From Sphingobacterium sp. UT-1RO-CII-1 (GTDB lineage: Bacteria; Bacteroidota; Bacteroidia; Sphingobacteriales; Sphingobacteriaceae), in NCBI RefSeq assembly GCF_026711005.1, contig NZ_JAPPVJ010000001.1, forward strand, positions 186,001 to 250,000: a stretch of 64,000 nucleotides of DNA, read 5' to 3'. The notes under the pieces were generated by a model. That model did not search any database. It was not told where the DNA came from and saw only the letters and a program-made list of their open reading frames with translations. The position numbers and the translations under genes were made by a program. Shown here piece after piece: positions 46,411 through 55,257 of this stretch (positions are counted from its first letter, which is position 1; every line of letters begins with the position of its first letter).

Positions 46411-47604
46411 ATGAACATTCACGAATATCAAGCAAAGGAAATACTTAAAAGTTTTGGCGTAAGAGTTCAAGAAGGAATTGTAGCTGAAACACCAGAGCAA
46501 GCTGTTGAAGCTGCGAAGAAACTAAAAGAAGATTATAATTCGGATTGGGTTGTTATCAAAGCTCAAATTCACGCTGGAGGACGCGGTAAAGGTGGCGGTG
46601 TAAAATTAGCTAAAAACCATGATGAGGTAGTACAAAGAGCAACTGACATCATCGGCATGCAGTTAGTAACACCTCAGACTGGTCCTGAGGGGAAAAAGGT
46701 AAATAAGGTGTTAGTTGCACAAGATGTTTACTACCCAGGAAACAGCGAAATCAGTGAGTTTTATGTATCTGTTCTTTTGGATCGTGCTACTGGACGTAAC
46801 ATCATCATGTATTCAACAGAGGGTGGTATGGATATCGAAGAAGTTGCAGAGAAAACACCACACCTAATCTTTAAAGAAGAGATTGACCCTAAAGTTGGCC
46901 TTCAGGGATTCCAAGCACGCAAAATAGCATTCAACTTAGGCTTAAGCGGTGATGCTTATAAAGATATGGTCAAATTCGTTGCCGCGCTTTATAAAGCATA
47001 TGACAGTATTGATGCTGCATTATTCGAAATCAACCCAGTTTTAAAAACTTCTGATGACAAAATTTTAGCTGTAGATGCTAAAGTAAATTTTGACGAAAAT
47101 GCATTATATCGCCATAAAGACTACGCTGCATTACGTGATGTTACAGAAGAAGATCCTACTGAAGTAGAAGCTGGAGAATCGAACTTAAACTACGTAAAAC
47201 TAGACGGTAACGTTGGTTGTATGGTTAACGGCGCTGGTTTAGCAATGGCTACAATGGATATTATTAAAATAGCCGGTGGTGAGCCCGCAAACTTTTTAGA
47301 TGTAGGTGGTACAGCTAATGCGGAAACCGTTAAAGCTGGTTTTAACATCATATTAAAAGATCCTAACGTAAAAGCTATACTTATTAATATTTTTGGTGGC
47401 ATTGTCCGCTGTGACCGTGTAGCCCAAGGTGTTATTGATGCTTACAATGAAATTGGGGATATTCCAGTTCCAATCATTGTGCGTTTACAAGGTACAAATG
47501 CTGAAGAAGCTAAGAAATTGATTGACGACTCAGGCTTAAAAGTATACTCAGCTATTTTATTAAAAGAAGCTGCAGAGTTAGTAACAAAAGTATTAAAAGG
47601 CTAA
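46411..47604 (+). CDS. sucC: ADP-forming succinate-CoA ligase, beta subunit
   Basis: SucC forms the TCA-cycle succinyl-CoA synthetase with SucD, making ATP or GTP from succinyl-CoA. The 397-residue protein begins MNIHEYQAKEILKSFGVRVQEG and carries ATP-grasp elements (KAQIHAGGRGKGGGVKLA; EINPVLKT) and the C-terminal NIFGGIVRCD motif. The sucD gene is not adjacent, which is usual in Bacteroidota. A terminator follows. Confidence 0.97.
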   Translation: MNIHEYQAKEILKSFGVRVQEGIVAETPEQAVEAAKKLKEDYNSDWVVIKAQIHAGGRGKGGGVKLAKNHDEVVQRATDIIGMQLVTPQTGPEGKKVNKVLVAQDVYYPGNSEISEFYVSVLLDRATGRNIIMYSTEGGMDIEEVAEKTPHLIFKEEIDPKVGLQGFQARKIAFNLGLSGDAYKDMVKFVAALYKAYDSIDAALFEINPVLKTSDDKILAVDAKVNFDENALYRHKDYAALRDVTEEDPTEVEAGESNLNYVKLDGNVGCMVNGAGLAMATMDIIKIAGGEPANFLDVGGTANAETVKAGFNIILKDPNVKAILINIFGGIVRCDRVAQGVIDAYNEIGDIPVPIIVRLQGTNAEEAKKLIDDSGLKVYSAILLKEAAELVTKVLKG

Positions 47605-47629
47605 ACCTTTTTACACTAAGGAACAAGTA

Positions 47630-47659
47630 AAAGCCTTTGATTTTTCTCAAAGGCTTTTT
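47630..47659 (+). terminator. Terminator after sucC
   Basis: AAAGCCTTTG (47630-47639) pairs with CAAAGGCTTT (47648-47657), followed by T residues. Confidence 0.88.
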
Positions 47660-47766
47660 CTTTTCTATAATCAAAACTTATTATTCCCCCATTATTTTAA
47701 GAGCTTACAAGCAATATAAAAGTGCATAATTTAAGGATAAAACAGCATTTTTATGAAATAATAAGC

Positions 47767-47774
47767 TATTTTTG
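47767..47774 (+). promoter_or_regulatory. -7 element of asnS
   Basis: TATTTTTG, a perfect TAnnTTTG, about 48 bases before the ATG. No matching TTG upstream. Confidence 0.45.
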
Positions 47775-47821
47775 TAAGCTTAGATATATCAAAAGCTAAA
47801 TCAGCTAATTTTATATTAACT

Positions 47822-49267
47822 ATGGAACATACACGTATTAAAGAATTACTAAAGTCAGAAGACTTCGGAAGAGAAGTTGTCGTCAAAGGTTGGGTAAGAA
47901 CATTTCGCAACAATCAATTTATTGCTATAAATGATGGTTCTTCTACTAAGAATATTCAAGCCGTTGTTGACTTTGCAAACTTAGACTCTGCACTTCTTAA
48001 ACGTGTAAATACCGGTGCAGCTATTCGTATTAAAGGAATACTAATTGAATCACAGGGCAAAGGACAGAATGTTGAAATAACAGTTACCGAATTAAATATA
48101 TTGGGCGACTCTGACCCTGACAAATATCCGCTACAGCCCAAAAAGCACAGTTTAGAGTTTTTGCGTGAAATTGCTCACCTACGCTTTCGTACCGGCACAT
48201 TCAATGCTGTATTTAAAGTTAGAAATGCGTTATCATTCGCTGTACATAAATTCTTTAACGAACGAGACTTTGTATACATGCATACACCCATAATTACAGG
48301 TGCAGATGCGGAAGGCGCGGGAGAGATGTTTAAAGTGACAACATTTGATTTCGATAATATCCCACGCACGGAAGATGGAAAAGTTGATTACAAAGAGGAC
48401 TTTTTTGGTAAAGCCACTAACTTAACCGTCTCTGGGCAATTAGAAGGCGAACTTGCTGCCATGGCACTTGGTAATATCTACACCTTTGGTCCAACTTTCC
48501 GAGCGGAAAACTCAAATACAACCAGACATTTAGCTGAATTCTGGATGATTGAGCCCGAAATGGCGTTTTATGAACTAGAAGATAACATGGACTTGGCTGA
48601 AGAGCTATTAAAATATGTTATTCAGTATGCTTTAGACCACTGTCCTGACGAGATTGAACTCTTAAAAAACAGGCTCTTAGAAGAAGAAAAAAACAAGCCT
48701 CAAAGTGAACGTTCTGAACTTGATCTAGTTGATAAACTTAGATTTGTAGTTGACAACAAGTTCGAACGAGTTTCCTATACAGATGCAATAAAAATATTAA
48801 AGCGATCCAAACCTAATCAAAAGAAACAGTTTAAATACCTAATTGACGAGTGGGGTGCTGATTTACAATCTGAACACGAACGCTACTTAGTAGAGAAACA
48901 TTTCAAAAAACCAGTTATTTTAGTAGATTATCCTGCTGAAATAAAGGCTTTCTACATGAAGCAAAATGAAGTAGATGCTAACGGCCATAAAACTGTTCGA
49001 GCCATGGATATCCTTTTCCCAGGAATCGGCGAAATGGTTGGCGGTTCACAGCGTGAAGAGAACTTAGACAAGCTAATCAACAGAATGAATGAGGTAGGAA
49101 TAGAACAAAGCGAAATGGACTGGTTTTTAGACACACGCCGCTTCGGCTCTGCCCCTCACTCAGGCTTTGGAGTAGGCTTTGAAAGATTAGTACTATTTGT
49201 TACAGGGATGACTAATATCCGTGATGTTATTCCTTTTCCGCGGACACCGAATAACGCAGAATTTTAA
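47822..49267 (+). CDS. asnS: Asparagine--tRNA ligase
   Basis: A 481-residue class II aminoacyl-tRNA synthetase that charges tRNA-Asn directly. An N-terminal OB-fold (about 15-110; [15 protein letters not shown]) precedes the catalytic core: motif 2 at [21 protein letters not shown] and motif 3 at [10 protein letters not shown] near the C-terminus. The mid-region insert [15 protein letters not shown] is common in the bacterial enzyme. The presence of asnS suggests direct charging rather than the transamidation route for Asn-tRNA. Confidence 0.97.
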   Translation: MEHTRIKELLKSEDFGREVVVKGWVRTFRNNQFIAINDGSSTKNIQAVVDFANLDSALLKRVNTGAAIRIKGILIESQGKGQNVEITVTELNILGDSDPDKYPLQPKKHSLEFLREIAHLRFRTGTFNAVFKVRNALSFAVHKFFNERDFVYMHTPIITGADAEGAGEMFKVTTFDFDNIPRTEDGKVDYKEDFFGKATNLTVSGQLEGELAAMALGNIYTFGPTFRAENSNTTRHLAEFWMIEPEMAFYELEDNMDLAEELLKYVIQYALDHCPDEIELLKNRLLEEEKNKPQSERSELDLVDKLRFVVDNKFERVSYTDAIKILKRSKPNQKKQFKYLIDEWGADLQSEHERYLVEKHFKKPVILVDYPAEIKAFYMKQNEVDANGHKTVRAMDILFPGIGEMVGGSQREENLDKLINRMNEVGIEQSEMDWFLDTRRFGSAPHSGFGVGFERLVLFVTGMTNIRDVIPFPRTPNNAEF

Positions 49268-49278
49268 CATACACAGTC

Positions 49279-49317
49279 AAGGGCTTTCTACACAACAACA
49301 AAGTGGAAGAAGCCCTT
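49279..49317 (+). terminator. Hairpin after asnS
   Basis: AAGGGCTT (49279-49286) pairs with AAGCCCTT (49310-49317), followed by a T-rich stretch. It excludes the TTG at 49303 as start of the next gene. Confidence 0.7.
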
Positions 49318-49345
49318 TACTTTTTAAATTTCAGCCAATTATATG

Positions 49346-49353
49346 TATTTTCG
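49346..49353 (+). promoter_or_regulatory. Possible -7 element of the Sua5/YciO gene
   Basis: TATTTTCG, one mismatch from TAnnTTTG, ends 3 bases before the ATG at 49357. The mRNA may be leaderless. Confidence 0.35.
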
Positions 49354-49356
49354 TAT

Positions 49357-49977
49357 ATGCTTATCAAAATATATGAAGATAACCCCAACCCCAAAGCTAT
49401 AGAGCAAGCGGTTGATATACTCAAAAAAGGAGGAGTCATTATTTATCCTACAGACACTGTTTATGGCATAGGCTGTGATATCACGAACCAGAAAGCCATC
49501 GAACGTGTTTGCAAAATACGAGGAATAAAACCTGAAAAATCGAATCTCTCTTTTATTTGTCACGATCTAACAGATATTTCAACTTATACGAAGCCTTTCG
49601 ATACACCGGTATTCCGTGTACTAAAAAAAGCTTTACCCGGACCTTTCACATTTATATTTAACGCAAGCGGACAGGTACCTAAACTATTAAGCTCTAAAAA
49701 GAAAACAGTAGGTATACGTGTACCTGATAATAATATTATCCGCGACATTGTTCGGGAACTGGGCAACCCTATTGTAACAACTTCTATTCATGATGAAGAT
49801 GAGATTATTGAGTATTCTACTGATCCCGAGCTGATCTATGAGAAATACCAAGAGCTTGTAGATTTGGTTATTGACGGAGGTTATGGCGATAATATAGCTT
49901 CTACAGTAGTAGATATTACCTCAGGCGACTTTGAAGTGATACGAGAAGGCAAAGGACAATTAGAGGAGTATTTATAG
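49357..49977 (+). CDS. L-threonylcarbamoyladenylate synthase family (Sua5/YciO/YrdC)
   Basis: A 206-residue cytoplasmic protein. The YrdC-fold signature GGVIIYPTDTVYGIGCD and KIRGIKPEKSNLSFI are clear; KALPGPFTFIF and GIRVPDN follow. Sua5/YrdC makes the threonylcarbamoyl-AMP precursor of the t6A tRNA modification; the short YciO branch is not proven to do so. I take the ATG at 49357 because the upstream alternative falls within the asnS terminator. Monocistronic. Confidence 0.88.
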   Translation: MLIKIYEDNPNPKAIEQAVDILKKGGVIIYPTDTVYGIGCDITNQKAIERVCKIRGIKPEKSNLSFICHDLTDISTYTKPFDTPVFRVLKKALPGPFTFIFNASGQVPKLLSSKKKTVGIRVPDNNIIRDIVRELGNPIVTTSIHDEDEIIEYSTDPELIYEKYQELVDLVIDGGYGDNIASTVVDITSGDFEVIREGKGQLEEYL

Positions 49978-50402
49978 TTCACTCCTTCACCCTTTTCTTT
50001 AAAGATGTATTGAATACTTTAAATCCTTATAGAATATTAATCACATAAAAAAGGCAACAGTAAAGCTGTGAAAAATTAATTATTTACTGATTTAGTCTAT
50101 TTACTTAAGGGTCTTCCAGTAAAACAGAATTTTCCTCCACCTCACTCTACCTTTTAGTCTCCCAGACCAATAACTAAAAAACACATAACAGTTTGTTTAT
50201 CCGAAAGAATTTATAACTGTATGACTTTTTTGCCTAATTGTAATTTGTAATAATAAAAAACAAATAGTAGCAATGCTTCTGTTTATTTAACTAACAGCAG
50301 TCTTTCAAAGAATCAACGATTTAAATTTCGATTGTATATATTCTATCTCCGTAAAAAAATATCAGGAGATACAACAAGAAGATTGGTTCGTTGCATATTT
50401 TA
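49978..50402. other. 425-base gap, Sua5/YciO to DUF721
   Basis: A/T-rich, with no coding ORF that I trust. A near-palindrome (about 50316-50329, CGATTTAAATTTCG) is the only notable structure. The left part may contain the 3' end of the Sua5-like mRNA. Confidence 0.4.
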
Positions 50403-50717
50403 TTATAATATCACAAATTCCTCTACAACTACATGCCCAACATATTCATTTACTCGTCCTATAATCTGTCGACGCATCATCGCTAGCTCGTTCTTGATTA
50501 CAGCTGACTCCACTTTCACAAAAAGTTTTTTATCATGTATATAAATTTTCTGTGTGCGGTTAGCAATAGCTTTACCAATGATATCGGGCCATGCATTTAC
50601 AATAGAAGATTCATCAAATTTAGAGCGGAGTTTATAAACTTCTATCCATTTTTCTACAACCTCCTTTATACCAACATCATCTCTCGCTGGAATTTCATCA
50701 AATTTCTTCTTATACAT
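50403..50717 (-). CDS. DUF721/DciA-family protein
   Basis: A 104-residue protein with the DUF721 core (IVNAWPDIIGKAIANRTQKIYIHDKKLFVKVESAVIKNEL). Family member DciA is the replicative helicase (DnaB) loader in many bacteria lacking DnaC. Its start overlaps the end of recF by 8 bases, and linkage to recF supports a role in replication or repair. The Bacteroidota version is shorter than the well-studied DciA proteins, so helicase loading is inferred. Confidence 0.85.
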   Translation of the reverse strand: MYKKKFDEIPARDDVGIKEVVEKWIEVYKLRSKFDESSIVNAWPDIIGKAIANRTQKIYIHDKKLFVKVESAVIKNELAMMRRQIIGRVNEYVGHVVVEEFVIL

Positions 50718-51813
50718 TAACAGCTCCTCCTATTACTTCAAAAATACGAATTGGTTGACCGATTTCATCAAAAATGCTTTTAATTCTTTCTGCATCGGTA
50801 TCTGTTATAAAAATTTGTCCAAACTCTTCATTTGAAACCAATTCCATAAGTTTTTTTGTCCTTCCTGCATCTAATTTATCAAAAATATCATCTAAAAGAA
50901 GTAAAGGTTTATGTGATTTATTTTTGCGTAAAAAACTATATTGAGCTAATTTCAAAGCAATTAAAAAAGACTTTTGTTGACCTTGCGACCCAAATCTTTT
51001 TAAAGACATACCTTCGTGAATATTGAATAACAAATCATCTCTATGTATCCCTTGAGATGTACGCTCAAGACTCCTGTCTTTTTCAATATTACTTTCCAAC
51101 AATGATCTAAAGTCTTGATACAACAAAGGTGATTCATAGGTCAAGGACACTTCTTCAACTTCATCTGTTAAAAAGTTAAAATAGCGCATAAATTCAGGTA
51201 AAAAATCCGACATAAACTGTTTCCGTCTATCGAAAATTTTTCCTCCAACGTCTGAAAGTTGCATATCTAATATTTCAAGTAATCCTAAGTCAAAAACTCC
51301 CTTTTCCCTTATCTGTTTCAGCAATGTATTACGTTGTAAAAGAATTTTATTGTACTGAATTAAGATATCTAAATAGTGATTATCTGTTTGTGAGATCACA
51401 TTATCCACAAATTTACGCCGCTCTTCACTTCCATCAGTAATAATAATGGAGTCATTAGGAGAAATCATAACGAGAGGGAACTGACCGATATGATCCGCTA
51501 AACGTTGATAATCCTTTTTATTACGCTTAAATTGCTTTTTTTGATTTCTTTTCAGACTACATGATACAGTATCAGATACTCTATCTTTACTGAACTCTCC
51601 CTGCAACATAAACCAATCTTCTCCCTTTTTAATATGTTGAGAGTCTATGGGGTTAAAGTACGATTTGCATAATGCCAAGTAATGAATTGCATCGAGTAAG
51701 TTTGTCTTGCCTGCACCATTATCACCGACAAAAGCGTTAACCTGAGACAAAAATTCAATAGAAGTTTCTGTATAATTCTTAAAATTCAAAAGGGATAAAC
51801 GCTTAAGCCACAT
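50710..51813 (-). CDS. recF: DNA replication/repair protein RecF
   Basis: A 367-residue SMC-like ATPase that helps load RecA at single-strand gaps. Walker A is GDNGAGKT (30-37), the ABC-type signature region is FGSQGQQKSFLIALKLAQ, and LLLLDDIFDKLDAGR holds Walker B and the D-loop. I chose the ATG at 51813 (MWLKRLSLLNFKNY, the family start) rather than an upstream alternative at 51867. The DUF721 gene overlaps its 3' end by 8 bases. Confidence 0.95.
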   Translation of the reverse strand: MWLKRLSLLNFKNYTETSIEFLSQVNAFVGDNGAGKTNLLDAIHYLALCKSYFNPIDSQHIKKGEDWFMLQGEFSKDRVSDTVSCSLKRNQKKQFKRNKKDYQRLADHIGQFPLVMISPNDSIIITDGSEERRKFVDNVISQTDNHYLDILIQYNKILLQRNTLLKQIREKGVFDLGLLEILDMQLSDVGGKIFDRRKQFMSDFLPEFMRYFNFLTDEVEEVSLTYESPLLYQDFRSLLESNIEKDRSLERTSQGIHRDDLLFNIHEGMSLKRFGSQGQQKSFLIALKLAQYSFLRKNKSHKPLLLLDDIFDKLDAGRTKKLMELVSNEEFGQIFITDTDAERIKSIFDEIGQPIRIFEVIGGAVNV

Positions 51814-51833
51814 GTTAACATCTTTATAATTAC

Positions 51834-51841
51834 CAAAAATA
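51834..51841 (-). promoter_or_regulatory. -7 element of recF
   Basis: Minus strand TATTTTTG, a perfect TAnnTTTG, 20 bases before the ATG at 51813; transcription would start near 51829. It argues against the longer start at 51867. Confidence 0.5.
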
Positions 51842-52081
51842 ATGATTATAATATAGAATCTAACCAAAACATAGTTGCAAGTCCTTTCTAATCAAAAGAG
51901 ATTTCGTTACTAATTAAACATCTCTCATTATAAACTTATCATAGAATGACTTACCAAAAAACTCTTGGTGAAAGATTTAATAACACATTTTATTGGAGGA
52001 CACACAAAATTAACATATATTAAACACCTACTCAGAAATACATTATCAAACTATTCAAACAAAAAATAAACCTTAAATAAA

Positions 52082-52867
52082 ATGAAATATTTGATATTAT
52101 CTTTTCATCTTCTAATCCTCTTTAATCTTCAAGCACAAGTCACTTTTGTAGCTGCGCATCGTGGACAGGCGTCATCAGCCCCTGAAAACAGCATGAGAGG
52201 CATAAAAAATCTATTACCTACTGGTATTAAATACATAGAAATTGATATTCGAACCAGCAAAGACTCCATCTTAGTCATCATGCACGACGCAAGTTTAAAA
52301 CGGACAACAAAATGCCCTTCTCAAACTAATGAACTAACTTTCAAAGAGCTCAAACAACTTACAATGGTCGGCGGTAAAAAAAAAGACCGTATTCCTTCCC
52401 TATCGGAGGTATGTAACATATTAAAAAACTGGAACGACATTAATACCAAACGACAAGTGAATCTCTATGTGGATTGCAAAGATGCTCATCCTAAACAACT
52501 CATCGAAACACTACTGCATTACGGTTTATTAGATAATGCAGTTTTTTATGCAAAAGACAGTTATTTATTGGAACTACGAAAACTTCATCCAACCATAAAA
52601 ATTATAGCTGCTCTTAAAAAAACAGACGATCTAGATAATAAAATAACCGAGCTCCGCCCCTTTGCATTTGATGTCCCTTTTCCGATATTAACAAAAGAAC
52701 TTGTTGATAAAATCCACGGTCATAGAATTGAGGTATTCAGCGACTTACTTTTTAATTTTGACAACCACACAACATATAAACAAGCAAAAGCAATGAATGT
52801 TAATGTTATTCAGACCGATAGAGCTAATAAAGCCCTACATGCACTCAAAGTCTTCAAAGCTCAATAA
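52082..52867 (+). CDS. Glycerophosphodiester phosphodiesterase family protein
   Basis: A 261-residue exported enzyme with a signal peptide (about 1-18, ending LQAQ). GDPD motifs are in order: AHRG (25-28), APENS (33-37), EIDIR with metal-binding acids, and IMHDASLKRTT. These enzymes release alcohols from glycerophosphodiesters of phospholipids. The protein is transcribed alone on the plus strand, facing the DUF4834 gene. Confidence 0.9.
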   Translation: MKYLILSFHLLILFNLQAQVTFVAAHRGQASSAPENSMRGIKNLLPTGIKYIEIDIRTSKDSILVIMHDASLKRTTKCPSQTNELTFKELKQLTMVGGKKKDRIPSLSEVCNILKNWNDINTKRQVNLYVDCKDAHPKQLIETLLHYGLLDNAVFYAKDSYLLELRKLHPTIKIIAALKKTDDLDNKITELRPFAFDVPFPILTKELVDKIHGHRIEVFSDLLFNFDNHTTYKQAKAMNVNVIQTDRANKALHALKVFKAQ

Positions 52868-52946
52868 AAAAACAACTCACATAAATAACAGCAAGAATTG
52901 TTATTTATCCAAAGATCTAAACTACATTAAAAAACAGGAATAAATA

Positions 52947-53252
52947 TTATTTCACCTCCTCAAATTCCACAAATTCACCAGCTGTTTGTGGTCCCTTTCT
53001 CGTTTTCGCATCTTCTTTGGGCATATAATCTACTCGAAGTTCTCCCTCTTTTTGTCCTCTATGTTGTTTAAACTGATCAAAAGGATTTCCTGTTGTATAT
53101 TGATAAGAACCGTTTCCTCCTTGAGATTGTTGCGCTTTATGCATTAGTTTTTCTGTCATTTTACGCAATGCAAATGGCATTAGTAGCCGAAAAAGATACT
53201 TAACTGCATAAAAAACAATAAAAAATATAGCGATAAACTTCAGTAGTCCCAT
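52947..53252 (-). CDS. DUF4834 family protein
   Basis: A 101-residue protein with one N-terminal membrane segment (about 3-22) and a hydrophilic, glycine- and glutamine-containing tail (SQGGNGSYQYTT) ending VEFEEVK. This matches DUF4834, found in Bacteroidota, often near tilS. The function is unknown. It lies downstream of the membrane protein at 53336 in the tilS transcription direction. Confidence 0.78.
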   Translation of the reverse strand: MGLLKFIAIFFIVFYAVKYLFRLLMPFALRKMTEKLMHKAQQSQGGNGSYQYTTGNPFDQFKQHRGQKEGELRVDYMPKEDAKTRKGPQTAGEFVEFEEVK

Positions 53253-53335
53253 ATAAATTTCTTTTATTCAAAAATACAAATATTGCGGCATGCACTCCGT
53301 CAATAAAATGTCAGCAAATGCTGGCTTAACATTAT

Positions 53336-53827
53336 TTAAGACTTTAACTTATTTTGTGCTTTTACAATTGCCTTTGCAAGGTCTTCCGCTTTATGCGAAC
53401 CGATGATGTAAATTAATCCATCATTATCGGTAAGCCAAACAGCATACTTACTACCTGAATAAAAACGAATTCTACCATTTTTATGCAAATTATAAACAGG
53501 ATTATTAAATATAAATGCACTGTATGGCTTCAATTCCACTTTCACAACATTAAACAAATCAATCTTCACTAACCGAGAGGACCACAACCCACTTAATGTT
53601 AAATACTTCTCTGTAACCACCGTTTTATAATGCACCATATAAACCATGAAAACAGACACTATAATTATACCAAAACCAACAATTAAAAACAATTGCTGGG
53701 ACGGCAAATCTTCTAAATTAAGAGTATAAGCTAAAAAACAAAACATAGCGAGAATAAAACGAACACTGATCCACGTTTTATCTCGTCCCAAATATTGCTT
53801 CTCCTGAAAAAGATATGTTTCACCCAT
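53336..53827 (-). CDS. Membrane protein, PH-like domain, function unknown
   Basis: A 163-residue protein with two membrane segments (about 22-40 and 45-66) followed by a beta-rich soluble domain (FNVVKVELKPYSAFIFNN, GRIRFYSGSKYAVWLTDN) that resembles bacterial PH-like domains. The last 15 residues form a helix. It begins 5 bases after the tilS stop and is probably translationally linked. No specific function can be given. Confidence 0.65.
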   Translation of the reverse strand: MGETYLFQEKQYLGRDKTWISVRFILAMFCFLAYTLNLEDLPSQQLFLIVGFGIIIVSVFMVYMVHYKTVVTEKYLTLSGLWSSRLVKIDLFNVVKVELKPYSAFIFNNPVYNLHKNGRIRFYSGSKYAVWLTDNDGLIYIIGSHKAEDLAKAIVKAQNKLKS

Positions 53828-53832
53828 AATCT

Positions 53833-55161
53833 TTATTTACAGACTAATTTAATGACTTTTTTTGTACTTTCCGTAATCTTGTATCGATTATCCAAACGGT
53901 AATTAACGACCCATATAATTTCACCATTTGAATTTACCAATATAGGGATACGTTCTTTCGTAAAGCGATCAACTTTTTGATGAATAAAAAAATCACTTAA
54001 TTTTTGCCTTCCTCGCATACCGAGCGGATAAAAATAATCACCTTCCCTCCAATATCTCAATTCCAAAGGAAAAACCAATCTATCTCCATCAATTTGCACA
54101 ACTCCATTTTCTCTTTCTATCTGTAAGTTGTCTGAACACGACAAACTAAATAAAAAGCTTCCAAAACTCCAAGACGTATTTTTCTCATTTAATATTAAAA
54201 ACTTTTCATCCTTATCTATCATAAGACGCTGTAAAAAGAAAAACTGTCTATCCCTAAGCAAACTATATTCTGCTGATTGGTAAATTTTACCGACATCTCC
54301 CTCCCAATTTTTCTGCATATCACTCAAAACTTCTTTTGAAAAGCCGAAAGGTTTAAACAACTCATATATCAAGGGCAGATTATCCTTATACTGTTGTAAC
54401 CTTTCTCTCTTAATCTCATAACCAAATGTTTTTTCAACAAAGATAGACTCTCGAATCGGTACAATAAAAGACTGCAATAGTTCATACGACTCCTGAATAT
54501 GTGCGATATTACCTTCCATTACATATTCAAAATCATTCACTACTTCTTTAAATCTCGGAACAATTTCTAAACGCACTTTATTTCGCACATACTTTGTCGA
54601 AAAATTAGATTGATCATCCCTGAATGGAATATTATTTTTTTTCACATAATACGTCACTTCCTCTGCTGTCAAAAACAGCAGAGGTCTGAGCAAATCATTA
54701 CGTTTACGTAAAATACCACGCAGACCGGTCAGTCCCGTACCTCGAGTTAAATTCACAAAAAAAGTTTCAATATGATCGTTAAGATGTTGTGCAACACAGA
54801 TCCAAGACAAATCCAACTCTTCTTTCAATTCCTTAAACCAACTATAACGTAAATCCCTAGCTGCCATCTGTATAGATATTCCTTCTTGTAGAGCATAAGA
54901 TTCTGTTTCAAATCTATTTACATAACAAGGTACTCCATGTTCTTCCGCATAATTACGGACAAGTTTTTCATCTCTATCGGACTCGTCTTCTCTTAACAAA
55001 AAATTACAATGTGCTATGACACATTGATAGCCCAAATGCATGAAAAGATGAGCCATTAACATGGAGTCTCGCCCACCACTAATAGCTAACAAAAAGGTGT
55101 CATCTTTTGCCACACCTAAGTCTTTACTTATATACGATTCAAATCGGGAAACTAAACTCAT
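53833..55161 (-). CDS. tilS: tRNA(Ile)-lysidine synthetase
   Basis: TilS converts cytidine-34 of tRNA-Ile(CAU) to lysidine, using lysine and ATP, so that it reads AUA. The 442-residue protein has the N-type ATPase P-loop SGGRDS (28-33), a HxNxxxR-like block (HLNDHIETFFVNLTRGTGLTGLRG), and a TilS C-terminal domain ending in the SDFFIHQKV motif. It is essential in most bacteria. The -7 element lies 4 bases before the ATG, so its mRNA may be leaderless. Confidence 0.94.
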   Translation of the reverse strand: MSLVSRFESYISKDLGVAKDDTFLLAISGGRDSMLMAHLFMHLGYQCVIAHCNFLLREDESDRDEKLVRNYAEEHGVPCYVNRFETESYALQEGISIQMAARDLRYSWFKELKEELDLSWICVAQHLNDHIETFFVNLTRGTGLTGLRGILRKRNDLLRPLLFLTAEEVTYYVKKNNIPFRDDQSNFSTKYVRNKVRLEIVPRFKEVVNDFEYVMEGNIAHIQESYELLQSFIVPIRESIFVEKTFGYEIKRERLQQYKDNLPLIYELFKPFGFSKEVLSDMQKNWEGDVGKIYQSAEYSLLRDRQFFFLQRLMIDKDEKFLILNEKNTSWSFGSFLFSLSCSDNLQIERENGVVQIDGDRLVFPLELRYWREGDYFYPLGMRGRQKLSDFFIHQKVDRFTKERIPILVNSNGEIIWVVNYRLDNRYKITESTKKVIKLVCK

Positions 55162-55165
55162 ATAT

Positions 55166-55173
55166 CAAAGTTA
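55166..55173 (-). promoter_or_regulatory. -7 element of tilS
   Basis: Minus strand TAACTTTG, a perfect TAnnTTTG, ending 4 bases before the tilS ATG. Leaderless transcription is likely. Confidence 0.55.
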
Positions 55174-55244
55174 AAACATTCTTAAGATCAAAAAGATCTG
55201 AATCTAAAATTTATCATTTAACAAAAATTTGGCATTTAATTATC

Positions 55245-55252
55245 TATTTTTG
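55245..55252 (+). promoter_or_regulatory. -7 element of the OstA-like gene
   Basis: TATTTTTG, a perfect match, ends 5 bases before the GTG start at 55258. An ATG at 55256 is followed at once by a stop, which supports GTG as start. Confidence 0.55.
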
Positions 55253-55257
55253 CCCAT

